Below are positions 8,001 through 15,579 of a stretch of DNA of 64,000 nucleotides, in pieces. The DNA is from JAMQPK01 sp963782595 (GTDB taxonomy: Bacteria > Acidobacteriota > Vicinamibacteria > Vicinamibacterales > JAMQPK01). Numbering within the stretch: position 1 is the first letter of the stretch; every line of letters starts with the position of its first letter. Both the position numbers and the translations under genes were made by a program. The notes under the pieces were generated by a model. It searched no databases. It saw nothing but the letters and a program-made list of their open reading frames with translations, and was not told the origin of the DNA. The stretch covers positions 248,001-312,000 of the forward strand of contig CAWAKJ010000002.1 in assembly GCA_963782595.1 (NCBI GenBank). Direction: 5' to 3'.

Positions 8001-8012
8001 TAGAATCGCTGC
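8001..8012 (+). promoter_or_regulatory. Putative -10 box (TAGAAT) directly before the methyltransferase frame
   Basis: TAGAAT at 8001-8006 is followed by six bases and then ATT ACG ACT AAC TAC at 8013, which is in frame with the methyltransferase and continues its family-like N-terminus. Transcription would start at or next to base 8013. No matching -35 is visible; that position falls in the inverted-repeat element. Confidence 0.35.
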
Positions 8013-8048
8013 ATTACGACTAACTACAACGCCGACGTCTACGATTTG

Positions 8049-8792
8049 ATGCACCCTGGCAGTCTTCAGGGCGACATCGAGTGGTATTGCCGCAAGGCGG
8101 TCGCCTCTGGCGGTCCAGTGCTGGAGTTCGGCGCGGGCACCGGGCGCATAACCGTTCCCGTCGCGCAGGCCGGCATTTCGGTGACGGCCGTCGATCTCGA
8201 TCGGGGCATGCTCGACAAGTTGCGCTTGAAAATCGATGCGTTGCCCGGCGACGTGCAGTCGCGCATCTCCGTGCAGCAGGCCGACATGCGGTCGTTCGCT
8301 GTAGAGAACCGCTATGCGCTGGTGATGATCCCGTTTCGCGCATTCCTTCATAATCTCACCTGGGACGACCAGCTGGCCGCCCTGCGATGCGCGCATGCAC
8401 ACCTGCCGACGCACGGCGAGCTCGCACTGAACGTGTTTCATCCGTCGCTGGAATTCATGGCCGCCCATGCCGGGCAGCACGCCGGTGTCTGGCGCGCACG
8501 GGGGACGCGCAAGGTCGAAGCGGGCGGCTTTGTGGTCTACTCGGACATGACCCGGTACGACACCGTGCAGCAGCGGCTGAACTCGCTGATTCGCACCGAA
8601 GAGTTCGATGCGAATGGATCGCTCGTTCGCACGCACATGATGGATCTCGAACTGGCCTATCTGTATCGGTCAGACATCATCAGGCTTCTTGAACAGACCG
8701 GCTTCGAGCTCGTTCGGATCTGCGGCGATTTCAACGGCCGCCCGTTCGAGCGCGACAGCGACGAGCTTGTCATCGAGGCACGCCGGCGATGA
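8049..8792 (+). CDS. Class I SAM-dependent methyltransferase
   Basis: The protein has a Rossmann-type methyltransferase fold: motif I is VLEFGAGTGRITVPVAQ, motif II ends in VTAVDLDRGML, and ADMRSF follows as the adenine-side motif. The substrate is unknown. The start is uncertain: ATG 8049 and TTG 8046 are available, but upstream codons in the same frame back to 8013 encode ITTNYNADVYDL, which looks like genuine N-terminus of this family (x-x-x-Y-D-x-M-x-P-G). The true start may therefore be an ATT at 8013, or the original start was lost when the repeat element inserted. It is the first of seven genes that overlap or nearly touch, and its stop overlaps the next start by 4 bases. Confidence 0.82.
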   Translation: MHPGSLQGDIEWYCRKAVASGGPVLEFGAGTGRITVPVAQAGISVTAVDLDRGMLDKLRLKIDALPGDVQSRISVQQADMRSFAVENRYALVMIPFRAFLHNLTWDDQLAALRCAHAHLPTHGELALNVFHPSLEFMAAHAGQHAGVWRARGTRKVEAGGFVVYSDMTRYDTVQQRLNSLIRTEEFDANGSLVRTHMMDLELAYLYRSDIIRLLEQTGFELVRICGDFNGRPFERDSDELVIEARRR

Positions 8793-9676
8793 TGAGTTAC
8801 CGCCATACGCAGTTCGGCTGGCAGGTGTACGGGGTGCTCATTCCCGTCACGCTGGTTCTCATGTATGCGCTCGTCACCCGCGACGTCGCAGTGTTTGCGA
8901 TTCTAGCCATCATCTTGCTGCTCGCGTTCGTATTGTTCGGCTGGCTCACAGTCGAAATCGACGTCAGGCGACTGCACATTGCGTTCGGCGTCGGGTTGAT
9001 TCGGCGTAGCATCTCGCTCAACACGATCAGTGCCTTTGCGCCAGTGAGGAACCGTTGGTACTACGGCTGGGGCATCCGCCTGACGCCGCACGGCATTCTG
9101 TACAACGTATCGGGCCTCGATGCGGTTGAGCTTCTATTGGACGATGGCCGCCGCGTTCGAGTGGGTACCGACGAGCCGGACGCGCTGGTGCGAGCGCTCG
9201 CCGACGCGACCCGGATGGCTCCGGCGCGCTCGGTCGATGAGTTTCCCAAAGACGCCATCTGGAGACGAAGGGTTCGGCTGATTTCGATCTCCATCGTTGT
9301 GCTGGTGACGGCGTTTGTCATTGGCCAGTTGTATGTCTACAGTCGGGAGCCGTCTGTCGATCTCACGGGCGGTACTCTGTCTGTCGGCGTCGGGCTTCAC
9401 GGCGCGGACGTGTCGCTCGACGCCATTCAAAGCGTGACGCTTGCCGATTCGCTGCCACGGATACAGCGCCGTACGAACGGGTTTGCCGCCGCCGGTCTCC
9501 GCCGCGGCAACTTCACGCTGGAGGAGTGGGGCAGGGGACGCCTCTTCATCAATCGGAATTCGCCGCCCTATGTGGTGATACGCACAGGCGACACCTTTGT
9601 CGTCGTCAACTTCGAGGACGCCGCCCGCACGCGCGCTCTTTACGAGCAGCTGCGCACGGCGGCCGAACGTCCATGA
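8789..9676 (+). CDS. Membrane protein with PH-like (bPH) domains
   Basis: The 295-residue protein opens with two hydrophobic segments (about residues 12-53), followed by a beta-rich stretch VEIDVRRLHIAFGVGLIRRS-type typical of bacterial PH-like domains. A third membrane segment lies near 170-190 (SISIVVLVTAFVIGQLYVYS), followed by a second beta-rich part ending in GDTFVVVNFEDAARTRALY. The repeated membrane-plus-PH arrangement suggests a scaffold or membrane-stress role, but nothing here identifies a substrate. It overlaps both neighbours by 4 bases, so it is translated with the methyltransferase and the reductase. Confidence 0.65.
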   Translation: MMSYRHTQFGWQVYGVLIPVTLVLMYALVTRDVAVFAILAIILLLAFVLFGWLTVEIDVRRLHIAFGVGLIRRSISLNTISAFAPVRNRWYYGWGIRLTPHGILYNVSGLDAVELLLDDGRRVRVGTDEPDALVRALADATRMAPARSVDEFPKDAIWRRRVRLISISIVVLVTAFVIGQLYVYSREPSVDLTGGTLSVGVGLHGADVSLDAIQSVTLADSLPRIQRRTNGFAAAGLRRGNFTLEEWGRGRLFINRNSPPYVVIRTGDTFVVVNFEDAARTRALYEQLRTAAERP

Positions 9677-10200
9677 GACGAGTCCGCTACTCCGTTGCCG
9701 CCACGCTGGACGGTTTCATCGCCGACCCGGACGGCGGATACGATTGGATCATCATGGACGAGTCGATCGACTTCGCGAAGATGTTCGAAGAGTTCGATAC
9801 GTTCGTGATGGGTCGCAAGACCTGGGAGGTGACGGCGCCGACCGATTTTGCCCCGATGTTCGGCGGCAAGGAAGTCGTCGTCTTTTCGCGCACGCTGCAG
9901 GCGCCGCCTCGCCCCGGCGTGACCATCATCAACATGTCGCCGGTCGATACCGTTCGCGCGCTGAGGCAGAAGCCTGGCAAAGACATCTGGCTGTTCGGCG
10001 GCGGGTCGTTGTTCCGCACGCTCGTCGACGCCGGCCTGGTGGATACTGTCGAGGTCGCCATCATGCCGGTGCTGCTCTCACAGGGCATCCAACTGCTCCC
10101 CGCGGGCGCTCGCATTACCGGCATGAAACTGGAAAGCTGCGAGAGGTTGCCGAAGAGCGGCATCGTGATGCTCTCCTATTCCATTCCGCGAGCCGAATGA
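9673..10200 (+). CDS. RibD C-terminal/dihydrofolate reductase-like protein
   Basis: A 175-residue member of the RibD_C family, NADPH-dependent reductases sharing the dihydrofolate reductase fold. The opening VRYSVAATLDGFIADPDGGYDW, the FVMGRKTWEV segment and the GGGSLFRTLVDAGLVDTVEVAIMPVLL segment (NADPH-binding glycines) are diagnostic. Stand-alone members are usually annotated dihydrofolate reductase but most have no proven substrate. The start ATG overlaps the previous stop (ATGA). Confidence 0.85.
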   Translation: MRRVRYSVAATLDGFIADPDGGYDWIIMDESIDFAKMFEEFDTFVMGRKTWEVTAPTDFAPMFGGKEVVVFSRTLQAPPRPGVTIINMSPVDTVRALRQKPGKDIWLFGGGSLFRTLVDAGLVDTVEVAIMPVLLSQGIQLLPAGARITGMKLESCERLPKSGIVMLSYSIPRAE

Positions 10201-10754
10201 TCGCGCGCTGGCTGTCGATCGCTCTCCATCCGTTCGTCATGGTGGGCATCATGGTCGGAACCGTAGCCGCCGCCAGGCAAACGGCGGGCGACGCGGTACG
10301 CAGCGTTGCGATTGTGGCGCTCTTTACCGTGGTTCCCCTCATCATCCTGATGGTGCGTCAGGTACGCCGTGGGGCATGGGACAACGTCGATGCCTCCAAT
10401 CGTGGAGAGCGGCCGATTCTGTACTTCGTCGGAGGCGCGGCGGTGTTGACGTTGCTCGTCTATGCCGTGGTACTGCGGCAGGATTTTCTGGTGCGGGGTG
10501 TGGCGGCGACGCTGGGCATGCTCGCTGTATGCGGAGTGGCCACCAGGTGGGTCAAAGTCTCGCTGCACATGGCGTTTGCCACGTTTGCCGCGACGGCGCT
10601 CGCGATGATGCGATCGCCAGTGGGTTATCTGCTGATTTTGACGTTGCCGGCGCTGTTGTGGTCGCGTCTCGCGCTTCAGCGGCACACGCCCCATGAGGTC
10701 GCGCTCGGGGCTATCATCGGCGCCGCGACTGGCGCCGCGAGTTACTACCTGTGA
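10197..10754 (+). CDS. PAP2-like membrane protein with degenerate catalytic motifs
   Basis: A 185-residue protein with about five membrane segments. The C-terminal part carries SRLALQRHTPHE, which fits the PAP2 phosphatase motif S-R-x5-H-x3-D except that the final acidic residue is Glu. VSLHMAF occupies the position of the P-S-G-H motif. The first motif (K-x6-R-P) is reduced to SNRGERP. It may be a lipid-phosphate phosphatase or a catalytically weak relative. The ATG overlaps the reductase stop by 4 bases, and its own stop overlaps the next start. Confidence 0.6.
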   Translation: MIARWLSIALHPFVMVGIMVGTVAAARQTAGDAVRSVAIVALFTVVPLIILMVRQVRRGAWDNVDASNRGERPILYFVGGAAVLTLLVYAVVLRQDFLVRGVAATLGMLAVCGVATRWVKVSLHMAFATFAATALAMMRSPVGYLLILTLPALLWSRLALQRHTPHEVALGAIIGAATGAASYYL

Positions 10755-11263
10755 TTGCGGAGCGCGTGCACATTCGGCCGGGCAATCTCGAGGACGAAGA
10801 TGTGTTTCTGGCGGCCGTGGCGCGAAGCCGCCGGCTGCATCATCCCTGGGTGCAGGCGCCACGCACGCCGGAAGCCTTTCGCGACTATTTGATGAAGCGG
10901 CAGGAGCCGCGCGGCGCCACGTACTTCGTGTGGATTGATCAGCCGGACGGGCTTGTCGGCGTCGTCAATGTTGACGAGATCGTGCGCGGGTGCTTTCTGA
11001 GCGCGTATCTGGGCTACTACGCGTTCGTGCCGTACGCCGGCCGCGGTTTGATGCGGCAGGGTCTCTCACTGGTGGTCACACAGGCCTTCAGGACCATGAA
11101 ACTGCATCGTCTCGAGGCTAACATCCAGCCGAAAAACGTCAAGTCGAAGGCGCTCGTCCGCGCGCTGGGATTTCGACGCGAGGGTGTCTCTCCCCGGTAT
11201 CTCAAGATCAACGGCCGGTGGCGCGACCATGAGCGCTGGGCGCTCCTCTCCGAGGACTGGTAG
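10751..11263 (+). CDS. GNAT N-acetyltransferase (RimJ/RimL type)
   Basis: A 170-residue GNAT enzyme transferring acetyl from acetyl-CoA to an amine. It starts with GTG overlapping the previous stop (GTGA). Typical segments are VHIRPGNLEDEDVFLAAV at the N-terminus, YYAFVPYAGRGLMRQGLSLV (acetyl-CoA pyrophosphate loop, R/Q-x-x-G-x-G/A pattern) and HRLEANIQPKNVKSKALVRA followed by LGFRREG, which is the RimJ-like C-terminus. The arrangement resembles protein N-terminal or small-molecule acetyltransferases. The ABC transporter genes begin 5 bases after its stop. Confidence 0.85.
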   Translation: MIAERVHIRPGNLEDEDVFLAAVARSRRLHHPWVQAPRTPEAFRDYLMKRQEPRGATYFVWIDQPDGLVGVVNVDEIVRGCFLSAYLGYYAFVPYAGRGLMRQGLSLVVTQAFRTMKLHRLEANIQPKNVKSKALVRALGFRREGVSPRYLKINGRWRDHERWALLSEDW

Positions 11264-11268
11264 CCCGC

Positions 11269-12168
11269 ATGGATGCAGCGATCGCGCTCCGCGGCGTTAC
11301 CAAAACCTTCGGCGCGACCCTGGCGGTCGACAACCTCGACCTCTTCGTGCCGACCGGCGCCGTCTACGGCTTCATCGGACCCAACGGCGCGGGCAAGACG
11401 ACGACGCTCCGGATGATCATGTCGATCCTGTTTCCCGACCGAGGCGAGCTGGCCGTGCTCGGAAGGCCGGCGGCGATCGAGGCAAAAGATCGCATCGGCT
11501 ATCTGCCCGAGGAACGTGGCGTCTATCGAAAGATGAAGGTCGGCGCGTTTCTCACCTACATTGCGCGCCTCAAGGGCCTGGAAAGTGTGTCCCCCGCGCA
11601 GATCGCCTCGTGGCTCGAACGGATGGGCCTCCCGGGCGTGCAGGAGAAGAAATGCGAGGAGCTCTCGAAAGGGATGCTCCAGAAGGTGCAGCTCATCGCG
11701 GCGATTCTGCACCAGCCTGATCTGCTGATCCTCGACGAGCCGTTCAGCGGTCTCGATCCCGTCAACATGCGCCTGTTGCGCGACGTGATTCTCGCAGAGC
11801 ACCGCCGGGGTGCGACGATTCTGTTTTCGACGCATGTCATGACCCAGGCCGAAGAGATCTGCGATCACATCGTCATGCTCCATCGCGGACGCAAGGTGCT
11901 CGACGAAAGCCTTTCGTCCATCAGGCGCCGGCACGATCCGCGCGCTCTGGTCTTCGAGCCGTTCGAGCGCGATGCCGATGTCGCGCGGCTCGAAGGCCTC
12001 GAGGGGGTGTCGAAGGTGACGCGCGACGGCGGAACATATCGAGTGGACATGCGCGAGGGCGCCGATCCGGTTGCCCTGATGCGCCGCGTGGCTCAGGCGA
12101 TTCCACCGGCACGGCTCGAGCTGCACCGTCCGTCGCTCGAAGATATCTTCATCGGGCTGGTGGCATGA
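11269..12168 (+). CDS. ABC transporter ATP-binding protein (NatA-like)
   Basis: A 299-residue ATPase of an ABC-2 type exporter. Walker A is GPNGAGKTT (residues 37-45), the signature is LSKGMLQKVQL (132-142), Walker B is LLILDEP (152-158) and the switch histidine lies in ILFSTHVM. After the ATPase core a C-terminal extension of about 80 residues, ending RLELHRPSLEDIFIGLV, fits the DUF4162-type tail common in NatA-like proteins. The following gene is its permease, overlapping by 4 bases. Substrate unknown; NatA relatives export sodium ions, peptides or drugs. Confidence 0.92.
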   Translation: MDAAIALRGVTKTFGATLAVDNLDLFVPTGAVYGFIGPNGAGKTTTLRMIMSILFPDRGELAVLGRPAAIEAKDRIGYLPEERGVYRKMKVGAFLTYIARLKGLESVSPAQIASWLERMGLPGVQEKKCEELSKGMLQKVQLIAAILHQPDLLILDEPFSGLDPVNMRLLRDVILAEHRRGATILFSTHVMTQAEEICDHIVMLHRGRKVLDESLSSIRRRHDPRALVFEPFERDADVARLEGLEGVSKVTRDGGTYRVDMREGADPVALMRRVAQAIPPARLELHRPSLEDIFIGLVA

Positions 12169-13523
12169 GGAAGATTCTTCTCGTAGCCCGGCGCGACTTC
12201 CTCGCCACGGTCAGCACCAAAGGGTTCATCATCGCCGTGGCCGTACCGGTCCTCATCTTTGGGGCAATTGCCTTTTTGTTTCCGCGGCTGATGAACAACC
12301 GGATGCCCGCCATCATCGGACAGGTGGTAGTCATCGATCAGACCGGCCAGGTGGCGGCCGATATCCGGCAATACCTCAGCCGCGAGGCCATCGTCGCGCG
12401 TCGCAACGACTCGTTCAACCGGTCGATGCGATCGAGTCCGATCGGCGGTGCGGCTGCCGCGCCAGGTGCGACGGAGATGCAGAGGGCCGCCCTCGGAGAA
12501 GTGCCCGATCTGGACGTGCTGGAACGGCCGGCGTCGGCGCTGGACGAGGAAAAGGGTTTGTTGAAGCAGCGCGCCGGAGGGCCGCGCCGGCTTGCCGTGC
12601 TGGTGATCGATCCAGACGCGGTGGAGAGGTCGGCGCAGACGTTCGGCGATTACGATCTGTTTGTGCCACCGAATCTGGACGGCCGGATTCAGAACGAGAT
12701 TCGAGGCGCCGCGATCGACGCGATCGTCAATGCGCGAGTGGCGGCGGCCGGCCTCGATCGCCAGCGGATCGACGCGCTGACGACGGTCGAGCGCGGGCCA
12801 TCGATCACCGTGACAGACACGGGAGAGTCGGCGACGTCGAATGCCTTCAACGCGGTGCTCCCGATGGGCTTCGCGCTGCTGTTGATGGTGTCGGTGATGA
12901 GCAGTGGACAGTACCTGCTGACGACGACGATCGAAGAGAAATCCAGCCGGACGATGGAAGTCATCCTGTCCGCGGTGTCGCCGCTCGAATTGTTGACCGG
13001 GAAAATCCTGGGACAGATGGCCGTCGGACTCACCATCCTTGTCGTCTATTCGTCGCTCGGTATTCTCGGTCTCGTATCCATGGCGATGTTCGGCCTGCTC
13101 GACGCGTCACTGTTGATCTACCTTTTTATTTTTTTTCTGATTACGTATGTCGTGATGGGGTCGCTAATGGCGGCGATCGGCTCGTCGGTGAACGAGCTTC
13201 GCGAGGCGCAGTCGCTGATGACGCCGATCACGCTGCTGATGACACTGCCGTGGCTCTTCTGGTATCCGATTTCGCGCGATCCGAACTCGCTGTTCGCGAC
13301 CGCGTTGAGCTTCATTCCGCCCATGAATGCCTTCGCCATGTTGTTGCGCATGACCTCGACGGCGCCACCACCCGTCTGGCAGGTCTGGCTGTCGATTGCT
13401 GTTGGCGTTGCGGCCGCCGGCGGTGCGCTCTGGTTCGCCTCGCGTGTGTTCAAGATCGGTCTGCTGATGCATGGCCGTCCGCCGAATTTCGCGACGCTCG
13501 TCAAGTGGGCGCGGCAAGCGTAG
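12165..13523 (+). CDS. ABC-2 type permease (NatB-like)
   Basis: A 452-residue permease partner of the preceding ATPase. One membrane segment near residues 18-38 is followed by a large extracytoplasmic domain of about 170 residues. Then come five or six membrane segments beginning at NAFNAVLPMGFALLLMVSVM. The segment TTTIEEKSSRTMEVILSAVS is a hallmark of NatB/YhaP-like ABC-2 permeases. It ends the seven-gene cluster that starts at 8049. A tandem-repeat array begins a few bases after its stop. Confidence 0.9.
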   Translation: MRKILLVARRDFLATVSTKGFIIAVAVPVLIFGAIAFLFPRLMNNRMPAIIGQVVVIDQTGQVAADIRQYLSREAIVARRNDSFNRSMRSSPIGGAAAAPGATEMQRAALGEVPDLDVLERPASALDEEKGLLKQRAGGPRRLAVLVIDPDAVERSAQTFGDYDLFVPPNLDGRIQNEIRGAAIDAIVNARVAAAGLDRQRIDALTTVERGPSITVTDTGESATSNAFNAVLPMGFALLLMVSVMSSGQYLLTTTIEEKSSRTMEVILSAVSPLELLTGKILGQMAVGLTILVVYSSLGILGLVSMAMFGLLDASLLIYLFIFFLITYVVMGSLMAAIGSSVNELREAQSLMTPITLLMTLPWLFWYPISRDPNSLFATALSFIPPMNAFAMLLRMTSTAPPPVWQVWLSIAVGVAAAGGALWFASRVFKIGLLMHGRPPNFATLVKWARQA

Positions 13524-13530
13524 ACACAAA

Positions 13531-13630
13531 GGGCACGAAGGAAGGAGCCTGACAAGGGCACGAAGGCACGAAGGCACGAAGACGGAAACGCGACGGCACG
13601 ACGAGGACGACGGCACGAAGAGGACGAAAT
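13531..13630. repeat. GGCACGAA octamer repeat array
   Basis: GGCACGAA occurs three times in direct succession near 13557-13580 and again as degenerate copies on both sides (GGGCACGAAGG, GGCACGACGAGGACGAC, GGCACGAAGAGGACGAA). It fills the gap between the ABC permease and the GNAT gene and leaves no canonical start codon for the latter. Confidence 0.75.
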
Positions 13631-13638
13631 CAGGAATC

Positions 13639-14157
13639 TTGCAGCAAAGCTCAATAGTCAGAAGAGTTCACGATGCCGATGCGGCCGCGTACTTCGAGCT
13701 GCGGCGAGAAGCGCTCGAGCGCGAGCCGTATGCGTTCGGCAGCTCGCCGGGCGATGATCGCTTTCGCTCGATCGAGCTCGTGCGAGAGACACTTGCGGAT
13801 TCCGAGCAGGCCATCTTCGGCGCTTTCACGCCCGAACTGATCGGCGCGGTCGGAGTCCGTCGATTGACACGGACGAAACTTCGCCACAGAGCGGAACTGT
13901 GGGGCATGTATGTCCGGGCAGAGCATCGACGCGCAGGGATGGGACGCCGGCTGGTGGAGGAGGCCATCCGGTTCGCGCGCCACGGCGATGGCATTCGACA
14001 GTTACACCTTGCAGTGACGGAGAGGGCGGTCGCGGCTGCGGCGCTCTACGAAACACTCGGGTTCGTCGTCTGGGGGATCGAGCCCGCCGGATTGCGGGTC
14101 GACGGCGTCGATCTGGCCGAAAAGCACATGGTGTTGAGGTTCAGAGATTCCACTTGA
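13639..14157 (+). CDS. GNAT family N-acetyltransferase
   Basis: A GNAT enzyme of about 172 residues. The fold is clear: VRRVHDADAAAYFELRREAL at the start, then LWGMYVRAEHRRAGMGRRLV (the acetyl-CoA pyrophosphate loop R-x-x-G-x-G/A) and LHLAVTERAVAAAALYETLG followed by FVVWG. No ATG lies before the homologous region; TTG 13639 is the most likely start. The upstream bases are repeat sequence, so the original start may have been displaced. Substrate unknown; relatives include antibiotic and polyamine acetyltransferases. Confidence 0.8.
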   Translation: MQQSSIVRRVHDADAAAYFELRREALEREPYAFGSSPGDDRFRSIELVRETLADSEQAIFGAFTPELIGAVGVRRLTRTKLRHRAELWGMYVRAEHRRAGMGRRLVEEAIRFARHGDGIRQLHLAVTERAVAAAALYETLGFVVWGIEPAGLRVDGVDLAEKHMVLRFRDST

Positions 14158-14181
14158 CTTACAAAATGTAAGATCGATAAT
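14154..14181 (+). promoter_or_regulatory. padR promoter with a palindromic operator in the spacer
   Basis: TTGACT (14154-14159) and GATAAT (14176-14181) are 16 bases apart, a good sigma-70 pair. CTTACAAAATGTAAG (14158-14172) is a perfect 6-3-6 palindrome lying over the -35 end and the spacer, so a bound protein would block polymerase. The ATG of padR is only 11 bases past the -10 box, with no ribosome binding site. Autoregulation by PadR is inferred from position. Confidence 0.7.
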
Positions 14182-14192
14182 ACCTGCAATAA

Positions 14193-14501
14193 ATGAATAT
14201 CCCTCGACTCTCCTCGACCGAGCGCCTCATCCTGGAGCTTCTGACAGGAGAAGAGATGTTCGGCCTGCAGCTGGTTGAGCAGTCGAAAGGGGCGCTCAAG
14301 CGGGGCACCGTATACGTGACGCTCGGCCGCATGCAGGACAAGGGCTACGTCGAATCGTGGACGGAAAAACAGCCGCCGGGTGCCATCGGGCTGCCGCGAC
14401 GTTTATATCGGCCAACCGCCTACGGCCTGCGCGTGCTCGAGGCCTGGGAAGCGGCCGCACGCACGCTGAGGCGTCGGCCACAGTTGAGGCCCGCCACATG
14501 A
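14193..14501 (+). CDS. PadR family transcriptional regulator
   Basis: A 102-residue winged-helix repressor. It starts LSSTERLILELLTGEEMFGLQLV, followed by KRGTVYVTLGRMQDKGYVES, where G-T-V-Y-x-x-L-x-R-M is the recognition-helix signature of PadR proteins, then RRLYRPTAYGLRVLEAWE. The usual C-terminal dimerization helix is short. In Acidobacteriota such regulators often pair with a membrane protein gene, and here the next gene overlaps by 4 bases. A palindrome in its own promoter is the likely binding site. Confidence 0.9.
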   Translation: MNIPRLSSTERLILELLTGEEMFGLQLVEQSKGALKRGTVYVTLGRMQDKGYVESWTEKQPPGAIGLPRRLYRPTAYGLRVLEAWEAAARTLRRRPQLRPAT

Positions 14502-15445
14502 TCCCCGGCCGCGCGCTCCATCGGCTGGCATTACGCATCTGCAGCGCAAAGTCGCTCGAGCGCATCGTCGAGCCGGCCATCGCCGATTTGCAGAAGGAGT
14601 ACGCCTCTGCCGGGGCGAACGAGACCACTCGACGCGCGTGGACCTTGTGTGCTGGTTATGCGGCGGTGTTCAGAGTAATCGCCATCTGTGCGCTCGACGT
14701 GTCGATTGCGATAGAGGACGAGCGGCGGAAACTACGGCGAACGCTCGTCTGGACATTGGTCTTCATCAGTATGGTGCTCGCCTTGCTGATGTGGCCAGTC
14801 GTGGGATCAGTTCCGGAGGTCACGTTCCGCGGGCTTCTCCCACAGGCATTGCCGCTTGCGATTCCCATCGGAGTGACATTCGGTATCGCTGTCGGCTTGC
14901 CCGGGCGCGGCATCTCGCATGCGACGGCTAAAGTCGTCATCCTTATTGCGCTCGCCGCCTCGCTGGTGAGCTTCGGTACGATTTCGTGGGTCATGCCTGC
15001 CGCCAATCAGGGTGTGCGTGAAGAAGTAGCGTGGTCGATGAGAGATCGAGGGCTCGTTCCGAAGGGTATCGACGAACTGACCGTCCTCGACCTCCGTCGG
15101 GAAATGATGATCGCTGCCGCTCGGGGTGACGACACGCGCATCGCGCGGCGCTTCGCGTGGACCTTTCACGTGCGTTTGGCGTTGTCCTCTGCGAGCCTTG
15201 TACTCGCTGCTCTCTTTTTGGTGAGCTTCAGTACCGGCAGCATCATGCGCGGCGTCTTCGCGTTCCTCATGTGCCTGGAGTACTGGGCGTTGCTCTACAC
15301 GGGAGAGTTCCTCGGAGTGCACGAGCGGGCCATTCCCGCGTTTGTCGCCGCGTGGTTGCCCAACATCGTCTTTATTTCGGCCGCCGTGCTCATCGCGTCA
15401 TCGCGCGGGTCGCGTCTTCGCGGTTCCGCAACGGTCGCACGATAG
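14498..15445 (+). CDS. Multi-pass membrane protein coupled to PadR
   Basis: A 315-residue protein starting at an ATG that overlaps the padR stop. The N-terminal 40 residues (HRLALRICSAKSLERIVEPA, then IADLQKEYASAG) resemble the permease prefix region found on acidobacterial ABC permeases, but no ABC permease core follows. About seven hydrophobic segments can be seen, for example LVWTLVFISMVLALLMWPVV and AKVVILIALAASLVSFGTIS. The function is unknown. Coupling to PadR suggests it is the regulated target. Confidence 0.6.
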   Translation: MIPGRALHRLALRICSAKSLERIVEPAIADLQKEYASAGANETTRRAWTLCAGYAAVFRVIAICALDVSIAIEDERRKLRRTLVWTLVFISMVLALLMWPVVGSVPEVTFRGLLPQALPLAIPIGVTFGIAVGLPGRGISHATAKVVILIALAASLVSFGTISWVMPAANQGVREEVAWSMRDRGLVPKGIDELTVLDLRREMMIAAARGDDTRIARRFAWTFHVRLALSSASLVLAALFLVSFSTGSIMRGVFAFLMCLEYWALLYTGEFLGVHERAIPAFVAAWLPNIVFISAAVLIASSRGSRLRGSATVAR

Positions 15446-15483
15446 TCCCCACAGCAGACCTCGGCCCTGGTCAGGTCATGATC

Positions 15484-15526
15484 AACAGAAGATCAGAAGT
15501 TCAGAAGAGCCTTCTGATCTTTTGTT
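15484..15526. terminator. Inverted repeat after the PadR/membrane operon
   Basis: AACAGAAGATCAGAAG (15484-15499) pairs with CTTCTGATCTTTTGTT (15511-15526) around an 11-base loop. The left side is a run of AGAAGNTC octamers. The right arm contains TTTTGTT, so it could terminate transcription of the membrane-protein gene on the + strand. It belongs to the same general type as the element at 201-270. Confidence 0.55.
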
Positions 15527-15563
15527 AAGAAGCGGTTACGCGACTTCGCGCACGGTTCAGGGT

Positions 15564-15569
15564 TACAAT
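15564..15569 (+). promoter_or_regulatory. Putative -10 box (TACAAT) for the two-metalloprotease-motif gene
   Basis: TACAAT ends 10 bases before the ATG at 15580, leaving room for only a very short leader. No clear -35 element is visible. Confidence 0.4.
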
Positions 15570-15579
15570 CCGCTCCCTG

